A stretch of 64,000 nucleotides of DNA. Source: Clostridium thermobutyricum (GTDB taxonomy: Bacteria; Bacillota; Clostridia; Ch29). Location: positions 62,001-126,000 of the forward strand of contig JAENYD010000004.1 of NCBI GenBank assembly GCA_016842005.1. Direction: 5' to 3'. The notes under the pieces are model-generated. The model was not told the origin of the DNA. It did not search any database and was given only the letters and a program-made list of their open reading frames with translations. The position numbers and the translations under genes were made by a program. Numbering within the stretch: position 1 is the stretch's first letter; each line of letters begins with the position of its first letter. This document shows positions 1-9,167 of this stretch, one piece after another.

Positions 1-1635
1 AACACCGTTATTCTGCGCACTGGTGGATATAAGGGGAATACTCCCTATGTCAAGGCCCCCGTGTATATGGTAAGGCCCTTTATACGGATGCCCCAAAATA
101 TCCTTTAAGGCTACCTCTTTAAAATTACTATGATAGGCAATCTTTCCATCGGCACTCTCCATATTTATGCTTTTTATATCTTCTACAGGCAGAAGTCCTG
201 ACCATATCAGGAATGCCAGGAACTCCCTTAGCGTCTTCTCCAGTCCTTCTTTTATCTCTTCTACAGATAAGGGCTCTCTTTCTCTGAGATATGCCTCCGG
301 CACCAGTTCCAGTGATTTATCCCGTCTGTCCACAGGACAAACCACATGGAATCCTTTTACCTCTTCTAAAGCAGTATCGGGATCCTTTATAAAATCCTTG
401 ACCATTCGGGTTATCTGTTCAATATTGTTGTCCCTCTTTTCACAGGGCAGGCGCCGGCCTTTGACTTTCACATATCCGTCCGAAATGGCCCTGACCCACA
501 AGACCTTCCGGTCTTCTGGATGGGGAACACCTTTTTTTATAATTATCCCCGCTGTATGTATTCCGACGGGATAAAACAGGTCCTGCGGAAGGGTTATAAC
601 CGAGAGTAATGTATTGTGCCTTAGCAGACGTTTCCTGAACTGCCTGTCCTGTCCCTGTTTGACCAGCATAGAGTAGGGAACCACACTGAAAAGCAGCCCC
701 CCGTCCTGCATCTGCTCAAGGGCATGTTCAATGAACCTGAATTCCTTTTCGTCCCTCTCTTTCAATGAAAAAGGAGGGTTCATCAAGACCTTGGTTACAA
801 CTCTATTATTTCCGGCAGATTTGGATCTGTCCTCCTCTGTAAGAGATAAAAATCGTGCAGAGGAAAGACCGTTAACTTCTATACCCGTGAGACGCTGGGA
901 AAAACAGTCATTATTTATTATATTGTCTCTGGCCGCTCGGTGGAAAATCATGTTTGCAACCGCCAGGGCAGCGACTTTTGACTGCTGTTCCACGCCGAAT
1001 ACCCTGTTATCCCTGAAATCAGCAAATTCCCTATCGCTGCTGCATAGTCGCACCTTATTCAGGGCTGAAACCAGAAAGCCCCCTGTCCCACAGGTGGGGT
1101 CGTATACCAGGTCATTGTGATTTATGTCAAGCACCTCACAGGCAAATTCGGCTATATGCCCTGGGGTCAATACAATCCCGATGTCTTTGGGACCGTTGCC
1201 ATACCGGAGAAACGTATCATACAGTTTCCCCAGAACATCGGTTCCCGCATCCATAACCGCCCATATCTTCAGTTCTTCCAACAGCTCGGCCGCTTTCACA
1301 AGGGCTTTGTAAAACTTATCCCGGGCTTCTTTCCTGTCCGGCAGCCGTATTTCAATGTATTTATACAGTTCATTTTTATTGCGTCCAGAGAATGCACATC
1401 TGACCCTGTTATTAATCTCACTCACAAATTCTTCAGCCTCTGGTGTCGCATCCAGTTTTGAATACTGCTGCGCCAGCAACAGTGAGGTAACCACCATAAT
1501 CCTGTCGTCTTTATTTACCGACGCTGAATGCAGTACTTCATTCAACTGTTCTGCGATTTCAGATATATGTTTTTCATCAAACCCCGTGATACTCTTATTA
1601 GCATCATTCCCACAGCACTGGTTCCCATTACTCAT
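1..1635 (-). CDS. N-6 adenine DNA methylase with C-terminal specificity-like region (partial, runs off the left edge)
   Basis: This is the modification arm of a restriction-modification or related defence system. It transfers a methyl group from S-adenosylmethionine to adenine in DNA. The frame is open from an ATG at 1635, preceded by a strong GGAGGAGG site, to the window edge, giving 545 visible residues. The SAM-binding motif DPTCGTGGF is near residue 179 and the catalytic NPPF motif near residue 286, typical of the HsdM / gamma N6-MTase fold. After a normal-length methylase core the frame continues. The last visible residues (about 510-545, including LKDIL and IPLISTSAQNNGV) resemble the start of a type I S-subunit recognition domain. 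This suggests an M-S fusion, as in type IIG or BcgI-like enzymes. A nuclease, if present, lies outside the window. The call is secure for the methylase and moderate for the fusion. Confidence 0.85.
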   Translation of the reverse strand, partial: MSNGNQCCGNDANKSITGFDEKHISEIAEQLNEVLHSASVNKDDRIMVVTSLLLAQQYSKLDATPEAEEFVSEINNRVRCAFSGRNKNELYKYIEIRLPDRKEARDKFYKALVKAAELLEELKIWAVMDAGTDVLGKLYDTFLRYGNGPKDIGIVLTPGHIAEFACEVLDINHNDLVYDPTCGTGGFLVSALNKVRLCSSDREFADFRDNRVFGVEQQSKVAALAVANMIFHRAARDNIINNDCFSQRLTGIEVNGLSSARFLSLTEEDRSKSAGNNRVVTKVLMNPPFSLKERDEKEFRFIEHALEQMQDGGLLFSVVPYSMLVKQGQDRQFRKRLLRHNTLLSVITLPQDLFYPVGIHTAGIIIKKGVPHPEDRKVLWVRAISDGYVKVKGRRLPCEKRDNNIEQITRMVKDFIKDPDTALEEVKGFHVVCPVDRRDKSLELVPEAYLREREPLSVEEIKEGLEKTLREFLAFLIWSGLLPVEDIKSINMESADGKIAYHSNFKEVALKDILGHPYKGPYHIHGGLDIGSIPLISTSAQNNGV

Positions 1636-1849
1636 CCTCTGACCTCCTCCGGCTGAAATTAATAATTGCTATTAAATATTCTTGGGATTGCACCTTTTTC
1701 CTTCCTTTTTTCCCCCGTAATATGCTCTTCCTGATTTCCCTCGCTACACAAAAAAGTTTGGGATATGATTATATAAATACTTATATTCAGTTTTCCCCTT
1801 TATAAACCGATAAATATAATAAGAATGATCACAAATGGGGGCTGGGGTT

Positions 1850-2944
1850 ATGAAGATACAATCATCATCTGTAAAGATGAAAAGCAATCATCATTATGAA
1901 CAAAAAACCGAAGAATATGAGAAGCTGCTCTACTGGAACCGAAACAGGCAGCTACAGTTCGGACGCAAAGGAGTAGAACTGACAATATCTGACGCAGCAC
2001 GAAAATTATATGAAAATACAAAAAACCAGGGCTCAACCGAATTATGCATCCTCCCTGTTGAACAGGAAAAAGATTTCCTGCTTGAGATAAGTGACAAAGA
2101 CAAATATAAAATCGCATTACTTGAGAGCATGCTTCAAGCCTTAACAGGGAGAAAAGTAAAGATTATGGTACCGGATAAGATAAAACTGGACAAGGCCAGC
2201 GGAAAAAGACTGGCACTGCTGAAGTACCACCTGGAAACGCAAAAGGCCCAGGGACAAAACCGGCCTATGCAGGGCTGGGGATTGGAATATGATTATCATA
2301 AATCCTACCATGAAACCGAGCTAACCTCTTTTAAAGCAGAAGGTATTGTCAGAACATCAGATGGCCGGGAAATTCAGCTCTCCGTATCTCTGAACATGGC
2401 CCGCAGTTTTGCATCATCCACGGATATTTCTGTCCGTGCCGGGGATGCCCTTCTTAAGGACCCTCTTGTCATCAATTTTGACGGTACTGCAGCTCAATTG
2501 ACTGATACTAAATTTCAATTTGACCTGGATGCGGACGGACTGCCTGACCAGATATCCTTTGTAAACCCCCACAGCGGATTCCTGACCCTTGACCGGAACA
2601 ATGACGGTATTATCAATGATGGGACCGAACTATTCGGCGTTAAGACGGGAAATGGGTTTGATGAACTTAGAAAGCTGGATAGCGACAGCAATGAATGGAT
2701 TGATGAAAATGACCCGGTTTTTGATAAGCTCCGCATATGGATTAAAGCCGAAACCGGAAAGGACAAGCTGATTGCCCTTGGTGAAAAAGGTGTGGGAGCT
2801 ATTTACCTGGGCAATGTGGAAACACCCTTCAACCTTAACAGCATGGATAATGAGACAAATGGCCTGGTAAGGAATACCGGCATATACCTGAAGGAAAACG
2901 GGGCTCCGGGTACCCTTCAGCAGATTGACCTGTATGTGGGATAA
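1850..2944 (+). CDS. Hypothetical protein with EF-hand-like calcium-binding segments
   Basis: The function is not recognised. The 364-residue protein has no signal peptide and no clear membrane segment. Its C-terminal third holds three Asp/Asn-rich loops: DLDADGLPD, DRNNDGIINDGTELFG and DSDSNEWIDENDP. They look like EF-hand or dockerin/VCBS-type calcium-binding loops and are followed by a compact beta-rich tail. The N-terminal half is lysine-rich and low in recognisable motifs. An ATG at 1835 is also in frame, but the ATG at 1850 follows a G-rich stretch and gives a cleaner N-terminus (MKIQSSSVK). The gene stands alone, diverging from the methylase, and ends just before a short G-rich repeat. 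Proteins with such tails are common hypothetical entries in Clostridia. A structural or Ca-responsive role is only a guess. Confidence 0.75.
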   Translation: MKIQSSSVKMKSNHHYEQKTEEYEKLLYWNRNRQLQFGRKGVELTISDAARKLYENTKNQGSTELCILPVEQEKDFLLEISDKDKYKIALLESMLQALTGRKVKIMVPDKIKLDKASGKRLALLKYHLETQKAQGQNRPMQGWGLEYDYHKSYHETELTSFKAEGIVRTSDGREIQLSVSLNMARSFASSTDISVRAGDALLKDPLVINFDGTAAQLTDTKFQFDLDADGLPDQISFVNPHSGFLTLDRNNDGIINDGTELFGVKTGNGFDELRKLDSDSNEWIDENDPVFDKLRIWIKAETGKDKLIALGEKGVGAIYLGNVETPFNLNSMDNETNGLVRNTGIYLKENGAPGTLQQIDLYVG

Positions 2945-2950
2945 AAACTT

Positions 2951-2999
2951 TGTCAGGGGGAAATGTCAGGGGGATGTCAGGGGGACGGTTCTGCTGACA
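2951..2999. repeat. Triplicated TGTCAGGGGGA repeat ending in a hairpin
   Basis: Three copies of TGTCAGGGGGA begin at 2951, 2964 and 2975. The last continues into GGTTCTG and the inverted end CTGACA, so TGTCAG (2975) can pair with CTGACA (2994-2999). The unit looks like a REP-type palindromic repeat placed directly after the upstream stop codon. No transposase is nearby. Confidence 0.5.
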
Positions 3000-3074
3000 A
3001 TGTCAAGGTCAAGAGAATACAATCATCATATGTAAAGCCCGTATGTAAAATGAACATTTGATATACTTAACCTC

Positions 3075-3115
3075 CCTGAATAGAAAAACCCATACCAGGG
3101 ATTTTTTTATTCAGG
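3075..3115 (-). terminator. Terminator of the cobalamin operon
   Basis: CCTGAATA at 3075 pairs with TATTCAGG at 3108-3115 around an inner CCC/GGG pair flanked by A and T runs. On the minus strand this gives a stem followed by T-rich sequence, five bases after the cbiJ stop codon. It is the likely 3' end of the long cbi transcript and may also stop plus-strand transcription from the upstream gene. Confidence 0.6.
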
Positions 3116-3120
3116 AAGAC

Positions 3121-3852
3121 CTATACTCCATCATCAACTATAAGCTTTACAAGCTTTTCCATATCACTTATCCCTTCTTCATCCCTTCTACCAATCACCA
3201 GGGGGGTAATACCCAGATTTTTACAGGCCTCGAGTTTTTCGGAGATCCCCCCCTCTGTGCCGCTGTCCTTCATTACCACATAATCCGCCCCGAATTCTTT
3301 AAACATTGCTTCATTTAATTCCCGGGATACAGGCCCCAGCACACACACCAGATCTTCCATCTTTATCTTGTTTCGGGCACATAGCTCAAGACTTGCCACC
3401 GATGGCAGCACCCTGTAAATAAAGCGGCTGCCATTTTTAACTCTTTCAAAAATGGGGATATATTTTGTCCCTGTTGTAAAAAATACTGTCCCGCTAATTT
3501 CCTTTATGAATTCAGCACATTCCTCCAGGGATTGGAAATAGTGTTTTGTATGAGAGGCAGATTTCTTCCTGACATATCTGATATAGGTAATGCCGCTCTT
3601 CTTCGCAGCATTCATGGCATTTCTAGTAACTTCACAGGCATAAGGATGAGAAATATCAACTATTTTACTGATATAGCGGCTTTTAATAAACTCAATCATC
3701 TCTTTCTCGTTCAAACGCAAGATCTCCACACCGGGACGGTTCAGTCTTTCTTTACCGCTGCGAGTAGCCACTGTTACAATATACGACATTTTCCCTTCTA
3801 TGCGATTCAACAGCTGTGCTGTTTCCACAGTTCCCCCGATAATCCATATCAA
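3121..3852 (-). CDS. cbiJ: Cobalt-precorrin-6A reductase
   Basis: CbiJ (CobK family) reduces cobalt-precorrin-6A with NAD(P)H in the anaerobic corrin ring pathway in the cytoplasm. At 243 residues it has the normal family length. It begins with the nucleotide-binding start MIWIIGGTVETAQLL and contains the typical 'DISHPYACEVTRNA' segment and a C-terminal 'VVMKDSGTEGGISEKLEA' block conserved in CobK/CbiJ. Its start overlaps the end of cbiH by four bases (ATGA), so translation is probably coupled. It is the last gene of the riboswitch-controlled cobalamin operon. Confidence 0.92.
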   Translation of the reverse strand: MIWIIGGTVETAQLLNRIEGKMSYIVTVATRSGKERLNRPGVEILRLNEKEMIEFIKSRYISKIVDISHPYACEVTRNAMNAAKKSGITYIRYVRKKSASHTKHYFQSLEECAEFIKEISGTVFFTTGTKYIPIFERVKNGSRFIYRVLPSVASLELCARNKIKMEDLVCVLGPVSRELNEAMFKEFGADYVVMKDSGTEGGISEKLEACKNLGITPLVIGRRDEEGISDMEKLVKLIVDDGV

Positions 3853-4568
3853 AGACTATACCCCCTCGGAGTAATCATTTTATCATTTTTTATGTAAGTC
3901 CGGCTGTTGCCGATTATTATTACAGTCCTCATGTCTATGAAGTCATCCTTTATTTCTGACAGTACCGTAAGGGTCTTCTCATTATCTGGCCTTCCCGCAT
4001 TCCTTACAATTCCAACCGGGGTATCGGGGCTTTTATATTCCTCTATGATATCTATTGCCCTTCTAAAATGATTTTTCCTTCCATTGCTTCTGGGATTATA
4101 CAGGGCTATGACAAAATCTCCCTCGGCAGCACATCGGAGCCGTTTTGAAATCACTTCCCATGGTGTAAGCAGGTCACTGAGACTGATACTGCAGAAATCA
4201 TGCATTATTGGTGCTCCTAATTCTGCAGCTGCGCAAAAGGCCGAGCTGACACCAGGTATTACTTCAACCTCCAGACCTTCAGTCATTTCATGGACCGGAC
4301 CGGCCATTCCATAAAGACCCGCATCACCAGTGCTCACAATACAGGTGTCCAATCCCCTTTTCGCCTTGTCAATGGCAATCCTGCACCTCTCTATTTCGTC
4401 TCTCATGCCGGTTTTTATAACTTCCTTACCCTCCAGCAAATCCTCTATTAAATCAATATAAAAATCATACCCTACTATCACCCCGGATTGCTCTATGGCT
4501 TCCAGGGCTTTTACGGTAAAATGTTCCCTTCCTCCCGGACCGATCCCTACTACATAGAGCTTTGCCAT
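3849..4568 (-). CDS. cbiH: Cobalt-precorrin-3B C17-methyltransferase
   Basis: CbiH methylates C-17 of the corrinoid macrocycle and drives ring contraction in the anaerobic B12 pathway. The 239-residue protein has the tetrapyrrole methylase fold: an N-terminal GIGPGG SAM loop, 'STGDAGLYGMAGPVHEM' and 'EVIPGVSSAFCAAAELGAP' in the middle, and 'ALYNPRSNGRK', diagnostic of CbiH/CobJ. It lies one base downstream of cbiG and overlaps cbiJ, consistent with polycistronic expression. Confidence 0.94.
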   Translation of the reverse strand: MAKLYVVGIGPGGREHFTVKALEAIEQSGVIVGYDFYIDLIEDLLEGKEVIKTGMRDEIERCRIAIDKAKRGLDTCIVSTGDAGLYGMAGPVHEMTEGLEVEVIPGVSSAFCAAAELGAPIMHDFCSISLSDLLTPWEVISKRLRCAAEGDFVIALYNPRSNGRKNHFRRAIDIIEEYKSPDTPVGIVRNAGRPDNEKTLTVLSEIKDDFIDMRTVIIIGNSRTYIKNDKMITPRGYSL

Positions 4569-4569
4569 G

Positions 4570-5544
4570 TTAAACCTCCTTTGACACCGCTATTGTAACC
4601 CCGGCCTCAGCAATCCTGCTTATTATAATATTTTTGCCGCAGAGATATGCACAGGGCTCCGCTACCGCCCTTACCCCAAGCGCTGCTTCTACAAAATCAC
4701 TTCCTCTGAACAAATGCTGCACTCCCTCAATCTCTCTGGCAGAAAACACTCTCATCCGGCATCCGAAATGCGTACAGGCTTCCATAATCCCCTCTTCTTT
4801 TTTCTTAGCCTCAATGGTTCCTATGGAACCTATACTCAAGCTTGAATAGTTGTTTTCCTGAAGAGTTTTTTCTATAAAGCCGACTATTATGCTGCCGGGT
4901 ACATCTTTTTTGCACCCAATGCCTATATGCAGTGTTTTAGGTCTCAGAACGACACATGGTTTGTTATCTGCTGTGCTCAAACGGGAAGACACTATTATGC
5001 GGCCTTCTCCTTTTTCTTCCACAATATTATGATATCTTATCTTCGCATTCAGCTCGGACAGGAACTCGATTTTCCTGTTATCCACCATCAGGGCGGTAAT
5101 CTTCCTGGCATCTTCCATATTCTCTATTACGTAATCGTTTCTAAGGGCAAAAACATCAACAGCTTCAAAGTTTCTCCCGTCCGAGGCTGTGGTTATAACC
5201 GGCAGGGCGTGTATTATATCTGCAATGTGTTCGGCCAGTTCATTGGCTCCCCCGATATGTCCCGATAAAAGACTGACAGCGTATCTGCCAAGGTCATCAA
5301 TTACAACCACCGCGGGGTCCTGCTTTTTATCCCGGATGTAGGGGGCAATCATTCTCACCGCTATACCGATTGCAGAGAAAAACACCAGGGCATCATATTC
5401 CTCAAAGGCTTTCCCGCAGAAGGCCCTGAGGTTCTTACCATAATGCTCTCTGTTATAGATATCAATATCAACAGGGGACTTCTCCTTGAGATTACAAGCA
5501 AGGATTTCTCCGCTTCTGGTAAAGGTAAAGCAGGCTATTCTCAT
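4570..5544 (-). CDS. cbiG: Cobalt-precorrin-5A hydrolase
   Basis: CbiG opens the delta-lactone of cobalt-precorrin-5A and releases acetaldehyde. This step is specific to the oxygen-independent route, so the gene marks the pathway as anaerobic. The 324-residue protein shows the CbiG N-terminal and core signatures ('VFFSAIGIAVRMIAPYI', 'LLSGHIGGANELAEHIA') and a C-terminal domain ('LHIGIGCKKDVP', 'SAREIEGV'). It is not fused to CbiH or CbiF as in some genomes. It sits between cbiF and cbiH in the operon. Confidence 0.93.
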   Translation of the reverse strand: MRIACFTFTRSGEILACNLKEKSPVDIDIYNREHYGKNLRAFCGKAFEEYDALVFFSAIGIAVRMIAPYIRDKKQDPAVVVIDDLGRYAVSLLSGHIGGANELAEHIADIIHALPVITTASDGRNFEAVDVFALRNDYVIENMEDARKITALMVDNRKIEFLSELNAKIRYHNIVEEKGEGRIIVSSRLSTADNKPCVVLRPKTLHIGIGCKKDVPGSIIVGFIEKTLQENNYSSLSIGSIGTIEAKKKEEGIMEACTHFGCRMRVFSAREIEGVQHLFRGSDFVEAALGVRAVAEPCAYLCGKNIIISRIAEAGVTIAVSKEV

Positions 5545-5554
5545 CTCTCATATA

Positions 5555-6313
5555 TCATCCTTTTCTTCCATCTCTGAACCCGTGGGAAAATTCCGGGTGA
5601 TAAAGGAAGGAGCGTTCCCCTATTCCTTTCAAAAAATCTCCCGCCAGTATCTGTGCACATCTATCAATACCTTCGTCGTGAACTTTGCGGGATATGTCTT
5701 TCAATGTCCCCCTTATAATTTTCTGGTCCTTCCAGGTAGCTTTATAGACCACCGCCACCGCTACATCATCTCTGCCATATCCTTTTTTAAGTTTTTCCAC
5801 CACCTCGTCTATATGTAAAACCGACAAAAATATGGCCATGGAACATTTATGGGCAGCCAGACTTTCCAAGTCTTCCTCCCGGGGTACAGGTGTCCTTCCT
5901 TCCAGCCTGGTTATTATAACAGTCTGGCTTACACCGGGCAGAGTATACTCCCTGTTCAATACCGCACAGCTGGCAGTGAAGGAACTTACCCCCGGAACTA
6001 CCTCGTAAGGTATGCCTCTAAAGTCCAGTGCATCCATCTGTTCCCGGATTGCTCCGTATATTGTGGGGTCACCGGTGTGCAATCTGATTACACTCTTACC
6101 CTGTCTGTAACCTTCAACCATTACTTCAACCATCTCTTCCAGGGTCATGGAGGCACTATCATATACCGCACAATCCTCCCTGCAGAATTTTAAATGTTCC
6201 TGTGATACCAGGGAGCCTGCATAGATAACAACATCCGCCTTTTCCAGAAGATTTCTCCCCCTGACAGTAATTAGATCAACATTTCCCGGTCCGGCTCCTA
6301 CAAAATAGATCAT
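5555..6313 (-). CDS. cbiF: Cobalt-precorrin-4 C11-methyltransferase
   Basis: CbiF adds the C-11 methyl group to cobalt-precorrin-4. The 252-residue protein has the VGAGPGNVDLITVRG start, 'DVVIYAGSLV', 'RLHTGDPTIYGAIREQM' and 'YEVVPGVSSFTASCAVLN', all characteristic of CbiF/CobM tetrapyrrole methylases. It follows cbiL by two bases and precedes cbiG by ten, in the same operon. Confidence 0.95.
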   Translation of the reverse strand: MIYFVGAGPGNVDLITVRGRNLLEKADVVIYAGSLVSQEHLKFCREDCAVYDSASMTLEEMVEVMVEGYRQGKSVIRLHTGDPTIYGAIREQMDALDFRGIPYEVVPGVSSFTASCAVLNREYTLPGVSQTVIITRLEGRTPVPREEDLESLAAHKCSMAIFLSVLHIDEVVEKLKKGYGRDDVAVAVVYKATWKDQKIIRGTLKDISRKVHDEGIDRCAQILAGDFLKGIGERSFLYHPEFSHGFRDGRKG

Positions 6314-6315
6314 CC

Positions 6316-6972
6316 TTATTTCCTCCTCCCGATGATAAGGGACATGTAATCATCATCCATCTTAATCCTTTCTTTATCCGTCAGTATTTCCTGACCGCTC
6401 ATAGTGCCCCGCTTTATATAGGCGTATTCAAAACCCTCTTCCTCCAGCCTGTCAATTATAGGCCCCTTGCTCTGATTGACCTTGAGTATGCAGATACTGT
6501 CTGCCTTTCTCAGTATTTCCCGGTCTATTCCCCTATCACAAAGACAGAAGGTTTCATCCCTCATGACTACAGGCATATTGATTAAACTGGCAGCGGCATT
6601 AAAAGAGGTTATACCCGGAACCGTCTCAATTTCCATTCCGGTTTTCTTCGCCTCCTCCATAAGATAAATATATGTACTGTATGTAAGAGGGTCTCCGAGG
6701 GTAAGGAAAACCCCTTTGTGTCCGTTTCCCAGTTCATTCTCTATGCTTATGGCGGCTGCCCTATAATTTTCCCTGTTTTCATCTCCCATGGTAAAATCCA
6801 GATAAACGGTTTTTTTGTATCTGATATAGTCCCTTACGATGCTGCCTACCAGACTCCGGCCTTTGCTCCTGGGAATGAATACACAGTCGCACTCCCGTAT
6901 CAGGCGCAGCCCCTTTACGGTAATCAGTTCCTTGTCCCCCGGGCCTACTCCTATACCGTACAGCTTTTTCAA
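6316..6972 (-). CDS. cbiL: Cobalt-precorrin-2 C20-methyltransferase
   Basis: CbiL performs the first corrin-specific methylation after cobalt insertion, at C-20. The 218-residue protein begins MKKLYGIGVGPGDKELITVKG, followed by 'FIPRSKGRSLVGSIVRDYI', a stretch typical of CbiL/CobI. The SAM-contact region 'FLTLGDPLTYSTYIYLME' and 'ETVPGITSFNAAASLINMP' are intact. Its 5' end overlaps cbiT by four bases. Confidence 0.94.
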   Translation of the reverse strand: MKKLYGIGVGPGDKELITVKGLRLIRECDCVFIPRSKGRSLVGSIVRDYIRYKKTVYLDFTMGDENRENYRAAAISIENELGNGHKGVFLTLGDPLTYSTYIYLMEEAKKTGMEIETVPGITSFNAAASLINMPVVMRDETFCLCDRGIDREILRKADSICILKVNQSKGPIIDRLEEEGFEYAYIKRGTMSGQEILTDKERIKMDDDYMSLIIGRRK

Positions 6973-7529
6973 AGGTTCCTCCCCCTTATCAGAATGACAG
7001 GATTTTGCCCTTTAAATATACCTGTGCAGGCATCCAGTATCGAAGACTGTATTTGTCTGACTTCAATATCCTGATAACCGGCTGCCGTCAGCAAACCCTT
7101 AAAACAGCATGCATTCTCCAGGCGGATAAAATTGCCTGCCAGTATTCCTCCTTTTGGCAGAGCCCGATTGACCCTGTAGAAAATCTCCTTCAGATGCCCC
7201 CCGCTGCCTCCTATAAAGCACTTGTTGAATAAAGGCAGCTCATCTATTCCTTCAGGGGCAGTTTTATTGATAATATGTATCCCCGCAGCAAACCTCTGCC
7301 CGTTCTCTCTGATAAGCCTTACCCCTTCTGTATCCTTTTCCATAGCATAGACAGTGGCTCCCTGGAGGGCAGCTTCTACAGAGACAGACCCTGTTCCCGC
7401 GCCAACATCCAGTAATACGTCTCCCTCTTTTATCTCCAACAGGGCTATGGCAAGGATCCGGGCGTCAAATTTTGTCATGGGAAGACTGCCCCTCACAAAG
7501 GCTTCATCTTTAATCCATCTCATTTTCAA
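6969..7529 (-). CDS. cbiT: Cobalt-precorrin-6B C15-methyltransferase (decarboxylating)
   Basis: CbiT methylates C-15 and decarboxylates the C-12 acetate side chain. It is a class I SAM methyltransferase of 186 residues with the family's 'KDEAFVRGSLPMTK' entry segment and the SAM-binding loop 'LLDVGAGTGSVSVEAA'. 'CFIGGSGGHLKEI' matches the CbiT core. The gene is separate from cbiE, unlike the fused CobL of aerobes, but overlaps it by 20 bp. Confidence 0.94.
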   Translation of the reverse strand: MKMRWIKDEAFVRGSLPMTKFDARILAIALLEIKEGDVLLDVGAGTGSVSVEAALQGATVYAMEKDTEGVRLIRENGQRFAAGIHIINKTAPEGIDELPLFNKCFIGGSGGHLKEIFYRVNRALPKGGILAGNFIRLENACCFKGLLTAAGYQDIEVRQIQSSILDACTGIFKGQNPVILIRGRNL

Positions 7530-8106
7530 TCACCACCAGTGACAAACTGCTTATATCTTCAATTTCTTCCCCTATCTTCCCCGAAATTATTCTCTCATTG
7601 TCATATGAAAGATTGAATCCTGCATGGATAATACCCCTGCATCCCCTATCCCTGAGCTTCAGGGATATATACCGGGGGCTATGGCAGTCGTCAGTAAGGA
7701 TGACTGACAGAGGACTTTCGATTGCTCTGTCCATATCCTCCTCTCTCCCGTGAAGACTGATAAAACAGGCATTTTGCCAGCTTTTCCGGAGCCTTGCCAT
7801 CATGTACTGGAAGGAAGTAATGCCGGGTATAACATTATCAATACCAATGCCCTGCCTCTGCAGGTACTCCAGGATGCCATAAAAACCCGGATCTCCCGAT
7901 GCCAGTATGGCAGTGGTTCTGTCCTCTTTTATACAGCCTGAGATATCCGTCGCCCTGTCTATCCTGGTAACGGGATTTTTTATCTTTTCGGCGGTTTTAG
8001 CTATCCGGCCGAATGCAATAACTTCATCGCAGTTTTTTATAACTTCCACTGCCTCCTGAGTTACATACCTTAAATCTCCCGGACCCATACCCACCAAATA
8101 TATCAT
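7510..8106 (-). CDS. cbiE: Cobalt-precorrin-7 C5-methyltransferase
   Basis: CbiE methylates C-5 of the corrin ring and works with CbiT. The 198-residue protein has the tetrapyrrole methylase start MIYLVGMGPGDLRYVT, 'ASGDPGFYGILEYL' and 'NVIPGITSFQYMMARL'. It overlaps both neighbours (cbiD by 4 bp, cbiT by 20 bp), which points to coupled translation of the methylation block. Confidence 0.93.
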   Translation of the reverse strand: MIYLVGMGPGDLRYVTQEAVEVIKNCDEVIAFGRIAKTAEKIKNPVTRIDRATDISGCIKEDRTTAILASGDPGFYGILEYLQRQGIGIDNVIPGITSFQYMMARLRKSWQNACFISLHGREEDMDRAIESPLSVILTDDCHSPRYISLKLRDRGCRGIIHAGFNLSYDNERIISGKIGEEIEDISSLSLVVIENEMD

Positions 8107-9167
8107 AGAATCCCCCTGCTCATTGAATAAATAATTACCTCAATATCAAACTGCCTGTCTTTGACATATTGGCGAATTCTCTCTTCGCACCCCCGGGCCA
8201 TCTTCCCGACAACCCTCTGATAGCCTTCTTGGTAAATAACGTCTAAAGCCTCTTCGGCGGTTATGCACTGTACGATTTTATTAATAACTTCAGGCGGTGC
8301 CCCTTCCAGGGCAAGATAATATATGAACGCCTCAATCCTTGCATCGCATATCCTGCTGTGGGTATTGAAACACCCTATGGACAACTTGCTGAGTTTCCCT
8401 ATATGGCCAACAAGTACAGCCCTGGTAAATCCCTTGTTATGACAATACAGAAGGGCATCTCCGACAAAATTGGAAACCTTGACCCCTTTCATCTCCAGAC
8501 CAAGGCTTTCGGCAATACTTTCCCCGTAGTTGCCCGGGAAGAAAACAATCTCCCTGTACCCTTCATCGAATAATTTGTCTATTGAAAGATAAATGGTTAT
8601 TTTGAGGGCCTCTTCGGACATGGGCTCCACTATCCCCTTTGTACCGATTATTGAGATACCCCCTTCAATGCCTATATTGGCATTAAAGGTCTTTTTGGCT
8701 GTTTCCTCTCCTGCCGGTGCGTATATAACTATGTCAAGCCCTTCATCTGTGATTTCGGATACCGCTTTCCTGATCATACCCCTTGGAACCGGATTTATGG
8801 CGGCTTCGCCAACCCTTCCCCAGAAACCCTCCCGGGTAATCCTCCCTATACCCTCTCCCCCTTCTATTGAGACTTTCCCATCCTGCCTTGCCGCAACCCG
8901 GGCATATATCTCAATGCCATCCGTCACATCGGGGTCATCCCCCGCATCCTTTACAATACAGCATGAAGCATAGGTTTCTGTAAGACAGGGTTTCTCCACT
9001 TTAAGATGCAGGCGTATCCCTGAAGGCGTTTCAATATCCACATATTCCGGTATCCTGCCTTCAATGAGCATAATAGCTGCAGCCTTGGCTGCTCCTGCTG
9101 CACAACTTCCTGTGGTATAGCCGCATCTAAGGGGTTTTCCTTCTACAATCCTGTAGTTATCATTCAT
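8103..9167 (-). CDS. cbiD: Cobalt-precorrin-5B C1-methyltransferase
   Basis: CbiD methylates C-1 in the anaerobic pathway. The 354-residue protein has the diagnostic 'LRCGYTTGSCAAGAAKAA' N-terminus. It also has 'IPRGM/NPVPRGMIRKAV'-type motifs and the late 'SRICDARIEAF' and 'ARGCEERIRQYV' segments. The ribosome site before its ATG is weak, and the start overlaps the end of cbiC by 8 bp, so it probably relies on coupling. Confidence 0.94.
   Translation of the reverse strand: MNDNYRIVEGKPLRCGYTTGSCAAGAAKAAAIMLIEGRIPEYVDIETPSGIRLHLKVEKPCLTETYASCCIVKDAGDDPDVTDGIEIYARVAARQDGKVSIEGGEGIGRITREGFWGRVGEAAINPVPRGMIRKAVSEITDEGLDIVIYAPAGEETAKKTFNANIGIEGGISIIGTKGIVEPMSEEALKITIYLSIDKLFDEGYREIVFFPGNYGESIAESLGLEMKGVKVSNFVGDALLYCHNKGFTRAVLVGHIGKLSKLSIGCFNTHSRICDARIEAFIYYLALEGAPPEVINKIVQCITAEEALDVIYQEGYQRVVGKMARGCEERIRQYVKDRQFDIEVIIYSMSRGIL

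Noticed and set aside
167-1642. Several plus-strand frames of 60-135 codons in the first 1.6 kb
   Set aside because: They are opposite-strand shadows of the long methylase frame, which has DPTCGTGGF and NPPF motifs and a strong ribosome site.
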